From: Lepturacanthus savala
Lineage: Eukaryota > Chordata > Actinopteri > Scombriformes > Trichiuridae
Assembly (NCBI GenBank): GCA_030544235.1
Contig: CM060464.1
Coordinates: 30,254,152-30,318,151 of the forward strand
Reading direction: 5' to 3'
DNA length: 64,000 bases
The notes below the pieces were generated by a model. That model searched no databases and was not told where the DNA came from. It saw nothing but the letters and a program-made list of their open reading frames with translations. A program made the position numbers and the translations under genes. Shown piece after piece: positions 23,301 to 36,547 of this stretch (the first letter of the stretch is position 1; each line of letters opens with the position of its first letter).

Positions 23301-25632
23301 CCCACATACACACACACTGCAGAAAATATTACAGCCTGATGACATGGTGCAGTCTATACTTGGGACCAGAGACCCTCATGTTCTCACACATATCAGATAA
23401 TTGTTGTCATTAAACGTGGAAACACACACATGTCACACACACAAACACAACTCTCTACCTTCAGTCCCTGAAGAAAGCTGGAGGTTGAAATTCTAGTTTA
23501 ATAGAAAAAAAAATGCATAGTGGAGGCAGAATGCAACACTGGTCTGACTCTAAAGTCAATGTCCAGTGATCACTACCACACACACCCTTGGTGTATGTTA
23601 ATTTTCCATTGTAAACACATATACACACACACACACACACATGCACACCCTTATCATTCTCATCTTACAGGCTGTACTGTCACTCTCCATTAGCTGGCTC
23701 ACTGTGTGATACATTTCAGAGACTGAGCATAGCTGAACGGCGGCTCAGTAGAAACATGGAGGAAACCAAATCCTGTTGTTATGTGATATTACTGAATGAA
23801 TATTCAAAATAACAGCAGTGAGCCAGTCTTTATTTTTACTCAATGTAACGTGATTCACTGTTTACTTTAGACTCATCTCAGATAAATGTGTTTGGAAAAT
23901 GACCTGAATTGAACTTTTTCTGTAATTTGAAAACTTCACTTCACTTGCTGTAAGATGTCATCAAGCGACATTAATTTGGTTCAGGCCATCGGTTTAGTTT
24001 GCATCATTAATGTTGTTAACTTTCATATTCACTTGGTATGCTTGTAACGTTTGTGATCATAGCATTAACGTTTAATCTACTTTCATTATAGTGGCTTTAT
24101 ATGTTTCAAAATCTTTCCAATTAGCCACAGCAGATGCTCTAGTTCCACACGCTTGTTTGTTCTTTGTTGTAAAGAAGCACAGGCCAGCTTTGTTTCAGCT
24201 TTATGAACCAACACGGCCAATGTGAACTGAGTAGTAGAACCTGAATCACAGGTTGAAAAATAAAGTCAAGAACATAAAGTAGACGGGTTGGAAATGGTGG
24301 ATTCTGTTCCATTAGGCACTGAAATGTACTGAGGTAAGAAATAATTTATTGAACACACTTTTTTCTAGATAAGAGAAACGGTTAAGTACCTAGAGGGTAT
24401 CTATGCATATTTTCTTATATGAATCACATCAGCACAAATGGATGACAGCTTGATATCAGTACTAACCAAATCAGGTGACAAATGGTGGTTTATGAGTTGA
24501 TAGAGATCATTTTGACCTATTTCTGTCTGTGTGTCTTCAAGCAAAAACTCCTTAATGGATTTGTAGGAAAGCTGCAGAAAGTTCAGTTCATGGGACTGTG
24601 AAAACCTACAAATCTGATAATATCTTAATACCTAAATGCACAATATCTAATTTTCTGCCATTATTGGGTCTCTCATCAAAGGAGTTGGTGATGTCATGTT
24701 ATCTTCTCCTGGATAGAATTCCTTCAGTGTTCGTCATTCAGGAGGTTTTTACCAGGAGCTGAATCATCCTCAGCAGTCTCTCTCTGTCCAAAACAAACTC
24801 ACCCTGTGATTAAAACTGGTAAAAACATTGAATAAAGCAGATTAACCTGAAAAAATTCTAATTCTGTCTAATATGCTCCCTGAACTAATGCACATTTGCT
24901 CAGTTCAATAATCTATCAATATCTAAACTATAAACCATCCACTTGAACCTCAATAAAAAGTACATTTATGACCATTTTGTGACACCTGCACACAGTGACT
25001 TTAGGAGGCAGCCTTGTATCGCCCCTTGTTTAGATTAAAATTTATGTGAAATTATCAAGGTTCAAGTATTGTTGGAAACATTTGGGATAATAAAAGTCCA
25101 CAACTCAACATTTTTAACATAGACCTTTAACATAGGTTCCTTTTTAGACATTTTAATATAGAAAAATTACATCTTTGGCCTTTACTATGATATCATATAC
25201 CTGCAGCAAACCACTCTTTTCTTCTCTACATTTCTTATATTTCCTTTTGGGACATTTCTGTTTTTTCTATCATCTCTGGGATATAATAATACTGCCAGCA
25301 ACCTCTGACCTCCCTCATTGTTGTAATACACTATAATATAGCTACATCCATCACATGTATTTGTGAAATGCACCAAAACCTTCTAAGAGTTTTTTACTGC
25401 ACTTTGAGAATAATGCATCTTGCCACTGAGAGAGGATAACAGGAACACACATGACCAAAGCTGTTGTCTAATGTGTGGAGTTAGGGAGACAGAGACAAAA
25501 GGCCAACGCATAGAGGTCAAGACCTTATCCCCCCTGTCTCTCCTTTTATTTCCTAGAAAGAACTAAATCCTGCTGTGACCTTGCTCTGCTTGATTCATCC
25601 CAAGCTCCACCTCACTGAGCTGTAAAAAAAAA
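19774..25632. other. long non-coding stretch, no supported gene
   Basis: AT-rich, with microsatellite patches at about 20272-20310 and 20358-20388 (TG), 22199-22231 (TG) and 23622-23642 (CA). I see no exon with both good splice sites and a recognisable domain. A minus-strand frame at about 20392-20475 (starting MSAQPSISISS) is exon-like in composition but runs into the TG array. Confidence 0.4.
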
Positions 25633-26070
25633 AATGAAATACAAAAGGATAAGTGTCTGCCTTAGAAGAAGAAGAGGACGAGAAGATGAAGGACATTGAA
25701 GTTGAATATAGGGAGATTTGAAAGTAGTAGGAAGGAAGGAGTAGGAAGATGAGAAACAAGAAGCAGGTGAGGTAAAAGGAATGCGTTGAAGGACAATGTG
25801 GTCAGAAGTGGAAAACCGAGTCAAGCTAGAGACCAGGAGGGAAAAAAGGGATGTAGCTGATAAAGACTATGGAGGAGAAAGAAAAGGAGAAAGAGAGTTT
25901 ATCACTAAACCCATAAAGACCCTGTCAATGTAAAGACAGGCAGGAGAGGAAGAGGGAAGAAGAGAGGTAATAGGTCAGACGGGAAGAGAAAGGGCAGAGG
26001 AGCTCAGTAAAGGATTCCAGTATATCAATATGAAAACGAGAGGTAGAGGGTGGGAGGGAGGGGGTTTAAG
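25633..26070. repeat. purine-rich (GA-type) tract
   Basis: The + strand is dominated by A and G for over 400 bp ('gaagaagaggacgagaagat', 'ggaggagaaagaaaaggaga', 'gaagaagagaggtaatagg'), with scattered interruptions. The pyrimidine-rich complement gives misleading Ser/Phe/Leu-rich frames. Confidence 0.7.
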
Positions 26071-26594
26071 TGATTCTGTCAATAAGATGTTCTTCTGTTG
26101 GCCTTGTCTCAGAGCTGCCCCCCAACTCCTCCTGAGATCAGTTTTCATCCCTTAACCAGCAGGAGATAAACGACACATTTCACCAGTAACAGGGAGGAGG
26201 TCAAACCATTTCACTGCATATAACACACAGACCAGACAAACCAGTGACTCCCAGTCCACCTTTATGTCCATGTCCTGGTAATGCACACATGTTCAGCACT
26301 GTTCCTCCAAGCGATTAAAAATAAATTATACCCTGAAAATGAAAGGTGGCTTCAATGAAGTGATGGTTACAGACAGTATTGTGTGTATCCAAAGCCTGAC
26401 CTCTTCCTCTGTGCCGTAGACCTCTGCTGCACTGTGGAAGAGCTTCCTTCCTCACAAAGACAATGGCTACCATGTTTAGAAATGGCACAAAAGGCTAATA
26501 ACAGAAATCACATTTCACATTACAGAGTTCTGTGGAAAACCACCTTCATGGAACTTTGAGTTTTTTGAGAAATTTCTTAGTACAAAACGGTTGG
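26071..26594. other. non-coding stretch
   Basis: Nothing recognisable. Confidence 0.4.
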
Positions 26595-26895
26595 GGGTGA
26601 CACGGTGTCTCACAGAAAGAAGGTCACAGGTTCAAGACCTTGAGCTGGGAGTGTGGAGTTTGCATGTTCTCCCTGTGTCTGCGTGGGTTTGCTCCAGGTT
26701 CTCCGGCTTCCTCTCACAGTTTAAAGACATGCTGAAGTTAATTGGAGACTCTAAATTGCCTATAGTTGTGAGTGTGTTAGTGAATGGTGTGTGTGCCCCA
26801 CGTGTATCCCTGCTTCTCGCCCAAAGTATGCTGGGATTGGCTTCAGCAGACCCCATGACCCTAGTGAGGAATGGTATAGTAGATGACTGAATGAC
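26595..26895 (+). mobile_element. tRNA-headed SINE, copy C (diverged, internally deleted)
   Basis: The head 'gacacggtg' joins directly to 'tctcacag', losing the A-box area. The B box 'ggttcaagacct' and the body are present, and about 20-30 bp near 'cccacg|tgtatccctgc' are lost. No clear target duplication. An old copy. Confidence 0.8.
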
Positions 26896-27044
26896 CATTT
26901 GGTTGTAAGAAAAAAGCACAACAAGCCAATAAAACTCTGTAAATGGAACTCATTTTCTGCAGAACATAGAACTGCTCTAAATAGACTTAAAAGACATTCA
27001 CTATTATTAGTTACTCATGTTTTTAAAGAAATTGACCTGAACTT

Positions 27045-27600
27045 TTCATAATAGTTGAGCAAATGCCAAAGATACTTTGCCACAAGCAGAAAGTCCAGGA
27101 GTTGCTCAAAATATGGTGCTGCATGTTCCCTTTTGTGGTGATATTTTTCAGTGGAATGGTGGTTGGAGCGTCCATCCAATGCTGGAAACCCTTCTGCATC
27201 ATCAGCAGGTATCTCAGGGTCACAAGTGTTTCACCCCGGGGCCCATACGTCTCACCTGAGTGGGGAAGCGAGGATCAATTAGCCTTTGCCTGCAGAACGG
27301 TTCCAACTGTGGACTCTCATCGATCACAACCATCATGAGCTGGTCTGGGCTGCCAAGGTGAGCTCCTCGGGGGCTTTCTTTAGATGTTTGGGCTCCGAGG
27401 CCAACCTCCTGTAGGAAATAGCTCACCAATGTTGCTGGGAAACCATGACAGCTGACTTCAATATGCATGCTATCCTTCGATAAGAACCTCATCAATCAAA
27501 TCCTGGTACTTGGATTTCTTCAGTTGGTGAGAGATGACTAGCCTGCCCTTCCAGGGCACATAAATGAAGGAACATGACACCCAGTGCAGAGGTAGGACTC
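27045..27600 (-). pseudogene. decayed coding remnant, possibly the C-terminal part of a LINE-type ORF
   Basis: On the minus strand, peptide-like stretches appear in shifting frames: a VPWKGRLVISHQLKKSKYQD part near 27560-27500, then IEVSCHGFPATL near 27460-27430, and further down HHSTEKYHHKREHAAP. The pattern 'VPW...KKxKYxxL...xVExxCxGF' is familiar from the region after reverse transcriptase in several fish non-LTR elements. Frameshifts and stops break it throughout. The class is from memory and could be wrong; the alternative is an unrelated old gene fragment. Confidence 0.35.
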
Positions 27601-27705
27601 ATTGATGTGTTTTTTTTTTAGGACGGAAATCGAAAGTACATAGGGAATACAATATATCAGGTTTTGGATACACACACAATACGTCTACATGCTGTATTAC
27701 TGTAT

Positions 27706-28300
27706 AACCCCCCCCCCCCCTCTTCTATGTCAAATTGACCTGTTTTTTTTTTAAAGTTTGAAGATCCAGGAAAAATACTTAAAAGTATTTTTCAGTCTGA
27801 AACTTTTTCTGCTTGCCTTAATTAGTGTAATCAGCATTTAATATGAAAATTGTTCGTCTTACATATTTGCAACCACCTGCATGCTTATGTCACATAGATA
27901 CCGTTTGGGTCAATTTGACCCAGCAATCAAACTGGAGGTAAAAAGGTGTCAGAAATGTGAGATTATGTCTTTATTTGCAACTGATACACATTTTACCTCA
28001 ATCACACACACACATACACTAACTCACTCATTGTAACTCAAAAGTAATAAAGTGGTGAAACATTACAAATAAAAGGTTTGAACATGTTTTTTTTTTTTAT
28101 TATTTAAAAAAGGGACGTATCCTAATTGGATCTATTACAGGTGAGGAACACCATTGCACTAAATATTGATAGAGTAATAGGTAATGGAGTTAGTAATAAA
28201 ACATTAACAATGTTTGTTAGGATTTATTTGGTTTCAGAACTCTTTTGAATAATTAGAAATGCACTGGTTCAGATTGACCCAGGAACACCATCGCTATTTC
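27706..28300. repeat. probable old piggyBac-type MITE fragment
   Basis: It begins near a poly-C run (27709-27720) followed by TCAAATTGACCTG. It contains the palindrome GGGTCAATTTGACCC (27907-27921) and ends near 'cagattgacccaggaacacc'. The 'gtcaaatttgacc' and 'gaccaggaacac' motifs recur in the better-defined element at 36548-37139. Ends are eroded and TTAA sites are not intact. Confidence 0.4.
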
Positions 28301-28711
28301 TGAGAAATGAACATAACATTTTTCTGGAAATGTTTTTTTTTTTTTTTCAGGGTTTTATAGGTGATGAAGTGATCATATCGTGGGGGGTAACAAGCCCTCT
28401 ACAGGTGCTGTTGGTGTCAATAAACCAGTGGCACCTGTCTGGTAATGATTGCACCATCTGGAAAAACTCAGAGGGCTGCATTACGTCTTCGCTGTGAATA
28501 GATCCTCTAAGCGTGGGATGCAGTTTCCCTAGAGAGCATCATCAGTGGATTCAGGAAATTCTGCAGATCAAATACCTTGGATGGCAGCGAGGAGGACACT
28601 TTGTGGGAGGATCTGGTGGAACCAGAGAAAGGGAGTGACGACAGTAAACACAGGAAGGAATAGACTAATGTCCTGACCGGACCTGCTGAGGAGCCAAGAT
28701 CAGCCATTTTG

Positions 28712-28713
<2 letters not shown>

Positions 28714-28793
<80 letters not shown>
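28714..28793. repeat. (TA)n microsatellite
   Basis: About 40 TA units, uninterrupted. Confidence 0.95.
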
Positions 28794-28795
<2 letters not shown>

Positions 28796-29149
28796 CAAAA
28801 TAGTCTTATTACAATATAGCCTAATGTGTATGGAATAATACGACTAGTTTTATATTATAGGTGAATTAAATATTTTATATTTATCATTCATTTTTGGTTA
28901 CACCATTTAACACAAAATGTGATTTTGAGAGACCTAATGATTACTTTTAAAACTGTATTTAAAAAAAGACATCATCTTGCTCACCATTATTTGTCAATGT
29001 ATATAATGTAATCTCCTCTCACTAGGATTTAGATATTATTTTAAAGACTGTTTAAACAATTAATAGAAATAACAATTGACTATTTTTATTCTCATGGTAC
29101 CATGAGTGATTGATTTACATTCTATAAATACATGTCAAAGTTTCAGTTT

Positions 29150-29193
29150 AAATGACACTGAAAGTGTCATAAATGACACTGAAAGTGTCATTT
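29150..29193. repeat. tandem duplicate of a 21-bp palindromic unit
   Basis: 'aaatgacactgaaagtgtca' occurs twice back to back. Each unit is an inverted repeat (AAATGACACT / AGTGTCATTT). Confidence 0.9.
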
Positions 29194-29645
29194 AATTTAA
29201 AATATATTTAACAGCCTGTTGTTTTATTCAATATCACTTTTTCAAATAAAATGATTTTGTTTATACAGATAAGATTTCAGTCTTTGACGATATATAGTTC
29301 ATTGTTGGTCTAGCTCTGCAAAACGAGAATATAGAACATCAGCAGCCATATTCTTTAAAGCATGATTCAAAATTATGACATTATTTCACAGCTTTTGTCA
29401 TTGTTTCTATTGGCTGTGGTAACACTGTCAACTAAAGCAGTCACATGCACTCAAGCCTTTGTTCAGTTTCATGTTTCATTATGTTACATGTTTATATTCC
29501 TTGCTGTTATATAGAAATACAAATATAAGCAGGCTACATTATAGCTCAGATGTCACTTAGAATTTGCAACTGGTGTACAACAATCTGAACTACTTATGCA
29601 ATACATATATAAAAAAGATAATGGGCCAATAACAGTGAAAAGCAA

Positions 29646-29653
29646 ATGTGTGA

Positions 29654-29698
<45 letters not shown>

Positions 29699-29801
29699 TG
29701 TACCTAAGAGACCTAAGAGACAGAAGGAGAGAGAGTGTATTTTATTTCTAACATTACCTAGAGGTGTACATTACAAACTGAGTAGCTGTAGTGTGACATA
29801 C

Positions 29802-29832
<31 letters not shown>

Positions 29833-29935
29833 GACATACACACACACACATTTGTGTGCACAGACAAACACAAAACTGGAAAGATTTATACAAAAACACT
29901 TTTCACACACACACACGCACACACAAACACAGCTG
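29646..29935. repeat. microsatellite cluster, TG then CA
   Basis: (TG)n at about 29648-29701 and (CA)n at about 29801-29853 and 29904-29930 form an inverted pair about 100 bp apart. Confidence 0.9.
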
Positions 29936-30119
29936 GTGTCAGCATAGTAGACAGATGCATGGTGACAGGGTTGCAGTCCACTGGATTAATACACTTAGTG
30001 TTCCACATGTCAAACTGCATCACTGCAATCATTTCAGTCATCCCTCCCTGCCTCCCACTCAGTCGCTCTCTCTGATTACTTCCTCCGACCACAGCCAGCT
30101 GTCGAATCATCCAAGTCAA

Positions 30120-30290
30120 CCAGTTGGTCACCCTGAAACACCCACCCACCCATGTACTTACACAGGATGCCAACCAACCCGCTCGCCAATGCATCACAAC
30201 GTCAGCCAGAAAACACAGCAACCAACCAGCTCCACGTCCACTTACGTTATTAAATATAGTCAACAAAGCAACAGACAGACAGTTCATTAT
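30120..30290 (+). repeat. C/A-rich cryptic repeat with CCAACC motifs
   Basis: Irregular recurrence of 'ccaacc', 'cagcca' and 'cacccaccc'. A similar texture occurs at 31560-31700. Confidence 0.5.
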
Positions 30291-31559
30291 CTACCCGGCT
30301 AAGCAATTACTGTCAGTCGCCTTTTTCACAATGTGCCACTCAGCTGGATTAAAAAGTATCCAAATAACTAGCCAGCATAATAGCATTTCTTGCATTTACA
30401 TTTTGTCATTTCCTTTGTCAAAAGCAATTTAGAAGTGAGGCAAAACAATCAATTATTAGAGGACTGTTTCTCATAAAGAGCTGTGGTACAACTTCTCCAG
30501 TAGCTGTACAAATAAGAAGTAAATAACTTGAAGTAGAAAAGTTCATAAAAAAACACCTTTAACAACAAGAAAGTAGTGCAGCTATTACTCCAAACAGGGC
30601 ACAGAAAGCAGTGTAGACAAAGCTGTTGTGTTCAGAGGCTCATCTAGTGGTAATCAAGGTGATTAGAATTTTTGTCATTTGTTTATCATTCATCATTCAT
30701 TTATTGATACCGACGCCGCTTCTCAATAGTAAAACTTATCAATACTCTCATCACCCTGACTAGGCAGACATGGAAACTATAAATCTGCCTCATGATTTCT
30801 TTTGGTTGATTTCAATGAGTTTGAAGACATTGCACTCTGGAAAAATCGTCTTGTATCCACTCTTTTTGTTCTGTGGATAAGTACCCTGAGAAAACTCAGC
30901 TGGAAAAAAAAAAACTTCACTCTGAGCAGATAAAAGCTCTATGTCTTCCCAGATATTTCAATCAAATGCGGTGCAATGACAGGAAATGTTTAATGGAATC
31001 ATTGACTAAAATGGAGGAAGGACGGCAGTTCTTTCCTGTATTTCCTGTTGGCATGAACTAAATATGTCAAACTTTGAAGGTACCTGACAGCTTGCCCTAA
31101 CCTGCCTGAACTGTAGTTGCAGCCCTCTTTTATTGATTTCTTTTCATTCATTATTAATACAGGGAGGGTTGGCTGAGGATACAGTATAGTACAATACAGT
31201 TGAGAAGTATCATAATAAGTATATACCGGTAAGTATAATAATAACATAATAACAAGTCAATAACTCAAACAATGGCAATAAACAAAATAGAATTTGCATT
31301 CGGGAAAAGGTCACAAGAAGTTACACAAAGATATAAACGTTGATTTCTAAGTGACATTGCAGCTTGTTCCATGAGTAGAGAGATTTCAAGTACTATAATC
31401 AGCTTCCTGAAAAGCATCTGCCTGCTTATCAGCGAAACAGCCAATCACATACAGGTAGTAATCAGCCGAGCATTAAAGCAGCCACTTGCTTTGTCAACTA
31501 GTCAGCTATTGTGCTGCAGACCATGGAGCGGGCTAACTAACAATAAATCCAGCCAGATG

Positions 31560-31700
31560 TTACAGAGCCAAGCGAAGAGCCAACCAGGCACCTGCCGAGT
31601 CAACGGCTGTCCCAGCCAACCAGAAAAACCAGTGAAGCAGCGACATAATCACCAACCCAGTCATCCTCCCAGGCAAGAGGCCAGTATGCCAGTTAGCCGG
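31560..31700 (+). repeat. C/A-rich cryptic repeat with CAGCCAACCAG motifs
   Basis: 'cagccaaccag', 'gagccaaccagg' and 'caccaacccag' recur irregularly. The 125-codon frame over it (31371-31748) is low-complexity and unrecognised. Confidence 0.45.
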
Positions 31701-32230
31701 CCAACTGGTCTGCTGGTCATTCAAGGTCGACGAACAGTTAAAGGTTGAGTCCCTAAGAGGCCTGACACATGAAGAATGCTGCTGCCATGAGAAAGATTTT
31801 AAGTGTAAAGATCATAGGGGATCACACAGCACTTTGAGTGTACATGTGCTATGTGCATGCTCATGTGTGCATGCAGAGGTGTGGATGGAAGTGTGGAGGA
31901 AGCGGAGGGCCAAGAGGGGAGCGAGCAGTCACAGTAGCTGCATTCACCACATGTAGCCACCAACCTCCTCCTGCCTTGTGTGGGATTTATTTTGGCCACG
32001 TGCCCAGGAGGCCCACTGATGCCCCGATCACGTTCTGGTCTTGCAGTGATCTTTGCCGAGACATCTTGTTCGTCTGATTGCACAAACTGTCCAGAGATGA
32101 TGGAAAATCACGATAGAAAATCTTTGTTTCATTGGTAAACAGCTGTAGGCTAGAGTGTGGAGAAGTAATTGTACAGCTGGGGAGGTTGCTATGTTGAAAA
32201 CCAAGGTCAGAGTAACACTTCCTTCCTACC

Positions 32231-32461
32231 TCAGCATCTATTGTTAAGTTGTCCTTGAATAGGACATGGAATCCCAGACTGCTTCTGCATAGCTGTTAAG
32301 TGCCTAGTGTACTGTCCTAGTGCACGGGGTAATAATAACTCTTTATTTTTATCACTCATTTCACACAGTGTAGCTTGTAAAGAACCTTCAGCTGCTTTCA
32401 CTACTTCAACAAGCCATAGCAGACTGTGTTCTTCCTCATAAAGATCCTTGAAATGCATCAT
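32231..32461 (-). other. unrecognised open frame, 76 codons
   Basis: The minus-strand peptide starts MMHFKDLYEEEHSLLWLVEV, continues with an acidic/hydrophobic helix-like part and ends LNNRC. It is not low-complexity, which sets it apart from most frames here. A 'tttttatagtcag' just upstream could be an acceptor. No domain is recognised. It may be a fragment of an old transposon protein or chance. Confidence 0.2.
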
Positions 32462-35143
32462 GATGTAACTCCTGACTATAAAAATTGAACAAACTCACTG
32501 AGCAGTGGACATGGAATATAGTTTATCACTGATGATGCTGGGTCAAGGTCTACCTATTGAAAACCAAATTAAACATTTGCAGACTATGGAATTGCAGAGG
32601 TCTCATTTACTAAGATATGTGTAGGATAAATCTTTAAAGAACAATTAATTAATCCAAGGACTGTCTACTGCATCCCCTATCTTTTTCGCAATGTAGAAAA
32701 TGTTGTAATGTACTGATTAAAAAAACAAACAAGCACACATACACACAATGGTTATGAATTAACAATCATTTCCGATGCACCGCCATACTCTTGTTTATGC
32801 GCATTCTAGAAAATAGGCCCTTGCGAGAGGTGATTTGTGGATTGCAAACATGTGCTGAACCAATTACCTTGTTATCACCTTCATTAAACGTGCAGCACCT
32901 ATCGCTCTACCTGTGCACAATGCTATGTCATTCACATTAAAAGTAATAACAGGATAAATTATACTTGCATATCTCTACCCAACACATATGATGCATGCTT
33001 GCAAGAAATGTAAGTACATTTACAATATTTCTACATGACCACACTCTTCCCGACCTTGATTTCAGTCTCTTTCTATAACCTATAATACCCACTATATTTA
33101 GTTCTATAATAATTGGATGTTATATTATTATTATCTATGCTATTTATAGCTTCCTTGGTCATAAGACACACTTTAAGGTCCATTGATAATCTCATTCTGT
33201 CACACGAACACAGGTATTTTTCAAACCAATCTTTTATGAAAAAAAAAGGCAAACCAAGGCCCCAGGTCTCATCAGGGTATTTACATAAGAGAATTTCCAT
33301 TATGCCATTGTCAGCATCTTTAGAAGATTGTATTAAAATAATATATATTTTCATGTATTTTAAAATATAAAAATAGCACCAGTCTCTCTTTTTTCACTGG
33401 GTGAAGTTTGTATTTATTTACAGTAAAAATTCCATAAATTGCAACTATGCTTTAAATTTTGTGTTGATCCAGTCCAGTCACATTTTCCACACTTCCAAAC
33501 TCAAATCCTTTATGCTACACTTAACTATATCAGGATTTACTGGCATTTTAAACCTGTCTTTGTCATTGAGATTCCATTGTTTTTTTTTCCTTTTTTTTTT
33601 AGAAAAGCACCAGGGTGCCTGTGTCTAAGAAAACACCTTTCCTTTTCTTTGATGATTATCAACCTTTTGATTTCACCTCTCTTATTTTAAAGTACCTGGG
33701 ACAATTAGTCATCATATTATCTATGTATGAAAGGTAACATCTCTGCTACTCTTTACCTACACAGTTACAGTAGCCTATACAGTTCCAATATATCTATAGG
33801 TGATGCAATCTCACTTTATCTGCACTGATACAAAGGACTGTAAAGACAGCAGCAACCACTAAGGAACCAGGAACCTTTTGAGCGGATGGATTTGTGGAAC
33901 CATGTTTGATCAGGCTTCTTGTTAAGTGTTTGTTTCAGCATCTCGCATGATCTCATCATCACCAGATCCCATCCAGACAAATCATTCATCCAGTGTTGTG
34001 AAAGCAGCTTCTCCTTTCCTTTTTTCCCTTTGTGTTCTGTGTAACAAATTATTTGCACTTTATAATATTTACAAATGGAGACTCAACATGTCCCCATGAG
34101 CAGGCACTTGGTGACAGTGGCAGGAACAAACCCTGAACAGAACCTCTGTAACATAGTATTTCCACAGGCAGTCAGGTTGTTGAACAGCTGATGCACCCAT
34201 ATGCATCTCTCAATGTTCTTATATTTAATGTTATTGAGTACTGTATTTTTAATGTGCACATACAGTATATTTCATGTAGGTATGCAGTATATTTTGGTGA
34301 TTGTTTGGGACATTGTGTCCATTTTTGTTAATGAAGAGAGATTAAAAGCACATTTGTTTAATTATATTATATTTAATACACTTGAAACATTTGAACTTGA
34401 ATTTATTGTATGTGTAAACATTAAACCACAGAAACATGAGACTTTTTGTGAAAAGTCGGACACAAAAAGGCTGCAACAAGAAAAGACCTTGACGAGTTAT
34501 TTTAGATGGATGAAGTGTTCCACCCTGAAATTGGATTTTATCATTTAACTGTTCTGACCATACATGACATCAGAATTTAATTTTGTCAAATAATTAGAAT
34601 CCACAGAAGTAGCGGTCTTCTGTGATGGTTTATCTTGATGAGACAGGTGGAAATTCAGTGGCTAATGCAGTTCTAGCCATAATCTTTAAAGTCATTGCAC
34701 CCTTTTAAAGAATGTTATCAGATGGAGGCAGTGAGCACAGACAATGTGTCAGCAAATTCTGTCTGCTTGTACCTGGATTCACCAACATATAATCACACTT
34801 TCCCAGACAAAATACTACTCAGCTAAAAATCTTTACATTAGAAGATGCTCACACTTTACCTCACCTTTTTCTCCCTTGCAATTATAAGAAGATTCCTTCA
34901 TAACCTTCCGATGAGAAAGGATTCTTTAAAAGCTCTCACCCCTCCTTCCTTCTCAAGCATCTTACTTTCCAGAGCGACATTTGTTTATTGGCTGCGATGG
35001 TGATGGAGCTGTAAACTCCTGTTAGAGCATGACTCTAATCCCTGAGCTGGATCTCAAAGTGTTTAAAGCTAAGCTCGTTCCTCACAGTGGGCTTCTTGAA
35101 ACTGCTCTTAGCCACATGAGCCCACTGGGTGACGGCCAGGCTG

Positions 35144-35228
<85 letters not shown>

Positions 35229-36547
35229 TGCAGCTCCACACAGATTAAAATAGACCCAAGCACACTCTGGCAGACAATATAGTATGTGCCCCTGCAAGTC
35301 TTCCAATTGAAAATCAAAAGACCAAAAATGACCTTTCCTTTCTGTCGCTGCAATGAGGCGCTGAGAGAATATTGTAAAAATGCTTCGAGTTGAAGTTGTC
35401 TACTTTAAATTGTCAACATATTATATTATGGGTATCAAAACTTCAGATAAAATCTAGAAAAGTGCAGATATGGGACCTTTAAACAACAAAACATAAAAAA
35501 ATGTTAAGCCTTTGTTGCTTTTGAAATCAATGAGTTGTCTTTACAGAAAACTAGCTTTGAAATATGAAGTTTTACTGCAGTATTTTGTAAATTAATACTT
35601 AGACATAGACCCATATAAACACACGGTCTCTTACTGTACACATTAGGTATTTAATGACATGTTGTGATAAAATATGGGAACACATGTTTTATTTGGATAT
35701 TCTATACAACGCTCTGTTCAGTTCTTAATTTAAAACATTTTAATGTATATTATATCCCTTTTTCTTTCTTTTCAGTTTAAAAACATAACATTTTTGCTTT
35801 AAATGTGTATTTTGCAATGTCTCTGAAAGGAAACTGAATGAATGAATGAATGAATGAAAAGTCTATTTAACTATATGTGTGTGTGCACAGTTCCTGCTGC
35901 TGTGGTTGTAATTCGGTTTACATATCAACAGACTTACACTCTGTCACTAAACACCAAACTGTTGACAGTGTAAGCAGCCAACATAAAGGATTTGAACCAA
36001 AACCCAAACAGTGCTGAGCCTGATAGGGGAGAGATGATCTAATCACAGTCCATGGGAAGCAGCACTGCAATATTGACTCAACAATTTACCATAGATTGTT
36101 TTTTCCCTACACTAAATCCATGGAAAAACAAGAAAAATATCACACATGCTGACAGACAAAAGACCTGAGTTGTGGCTGCCAGGTGTTTTGCTCATTTATA
36201 ATTCCTGCAAAAAATCCTGTGTGTCCTTTGCGCAGCCTATTTTCTCTATGGGAGTCGCTGTGGAAGAACCTTTTCGTTTTACTGTCTGCCAACGTGCTGC
36301 AACCTCAGACCCGCAGAACTAACTCCACTTCATTGTTTTCCCATATGGGATGTAAAGCTTACAGTTGCACTTACTGTAAGTCACTATATTTATTAGTATC
36401 AGCAAAACTACTAAAAGATAAACATGACCCTTGGAAATCATCCATGTTTCACTGCATGCACTGCCAACATCTGCTGAAAATGTCCTCCTTGGTCTGGATG
36501 GAGTAAAGATAATTGCATAATTTCAAATGTGTGGTTTCAAATGTAAC
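32462..36547. other. non-coding stretch
   Basis: No supported gene. At about 34080-34160, 'actcaacatgtcccc', 'cacttggtgacagtggcagg' and 'aaaccctgaacagaacct' resemble a common teleost repeat, much decayed. A CA array is at 35145-35224 and a (GAAT)n at about 35836-35860. Confidence 0.4.
35145..35224. repeat. (CA)n microsatellite
   Basis: 40 CA units without interruption. Confidence 0.95.

Larger units (their letters stand above)
28301..32230. other. non-coding stretch with microsatellites and C/A-rich patches
   Basis: It contains a TA array (28714-28793), TG and CA arrays (29646-29935) and two C/A-rich patches (30120-30290 and 31560-31700). The 28370-28707 area has mixed open frames on the minus strand but no recognisable domain. 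The 218-codon frame from 29646 is a microsatellite read-through. Confidence 0.4.

Noticed and set aside
29150..29193. CRISPR-like or riboswitch-like array
   Set aside because: Only two adjacent palindromic units with no spacers; the context is a eukaryotic genome.
29646..30302. 218-codon + strand open frame, longest in the window
   Set aside because: It starts in a TG array (Cys/Val), passes through CA arrays (Thr/His) and a C/A-rich patch. No domain, no codon-like texture and no splice context.
31371..31748. 125-codon + strand frame
   Set aside because: Low-complexity C/A-rich sequence with recurring CCAACC; no family features.
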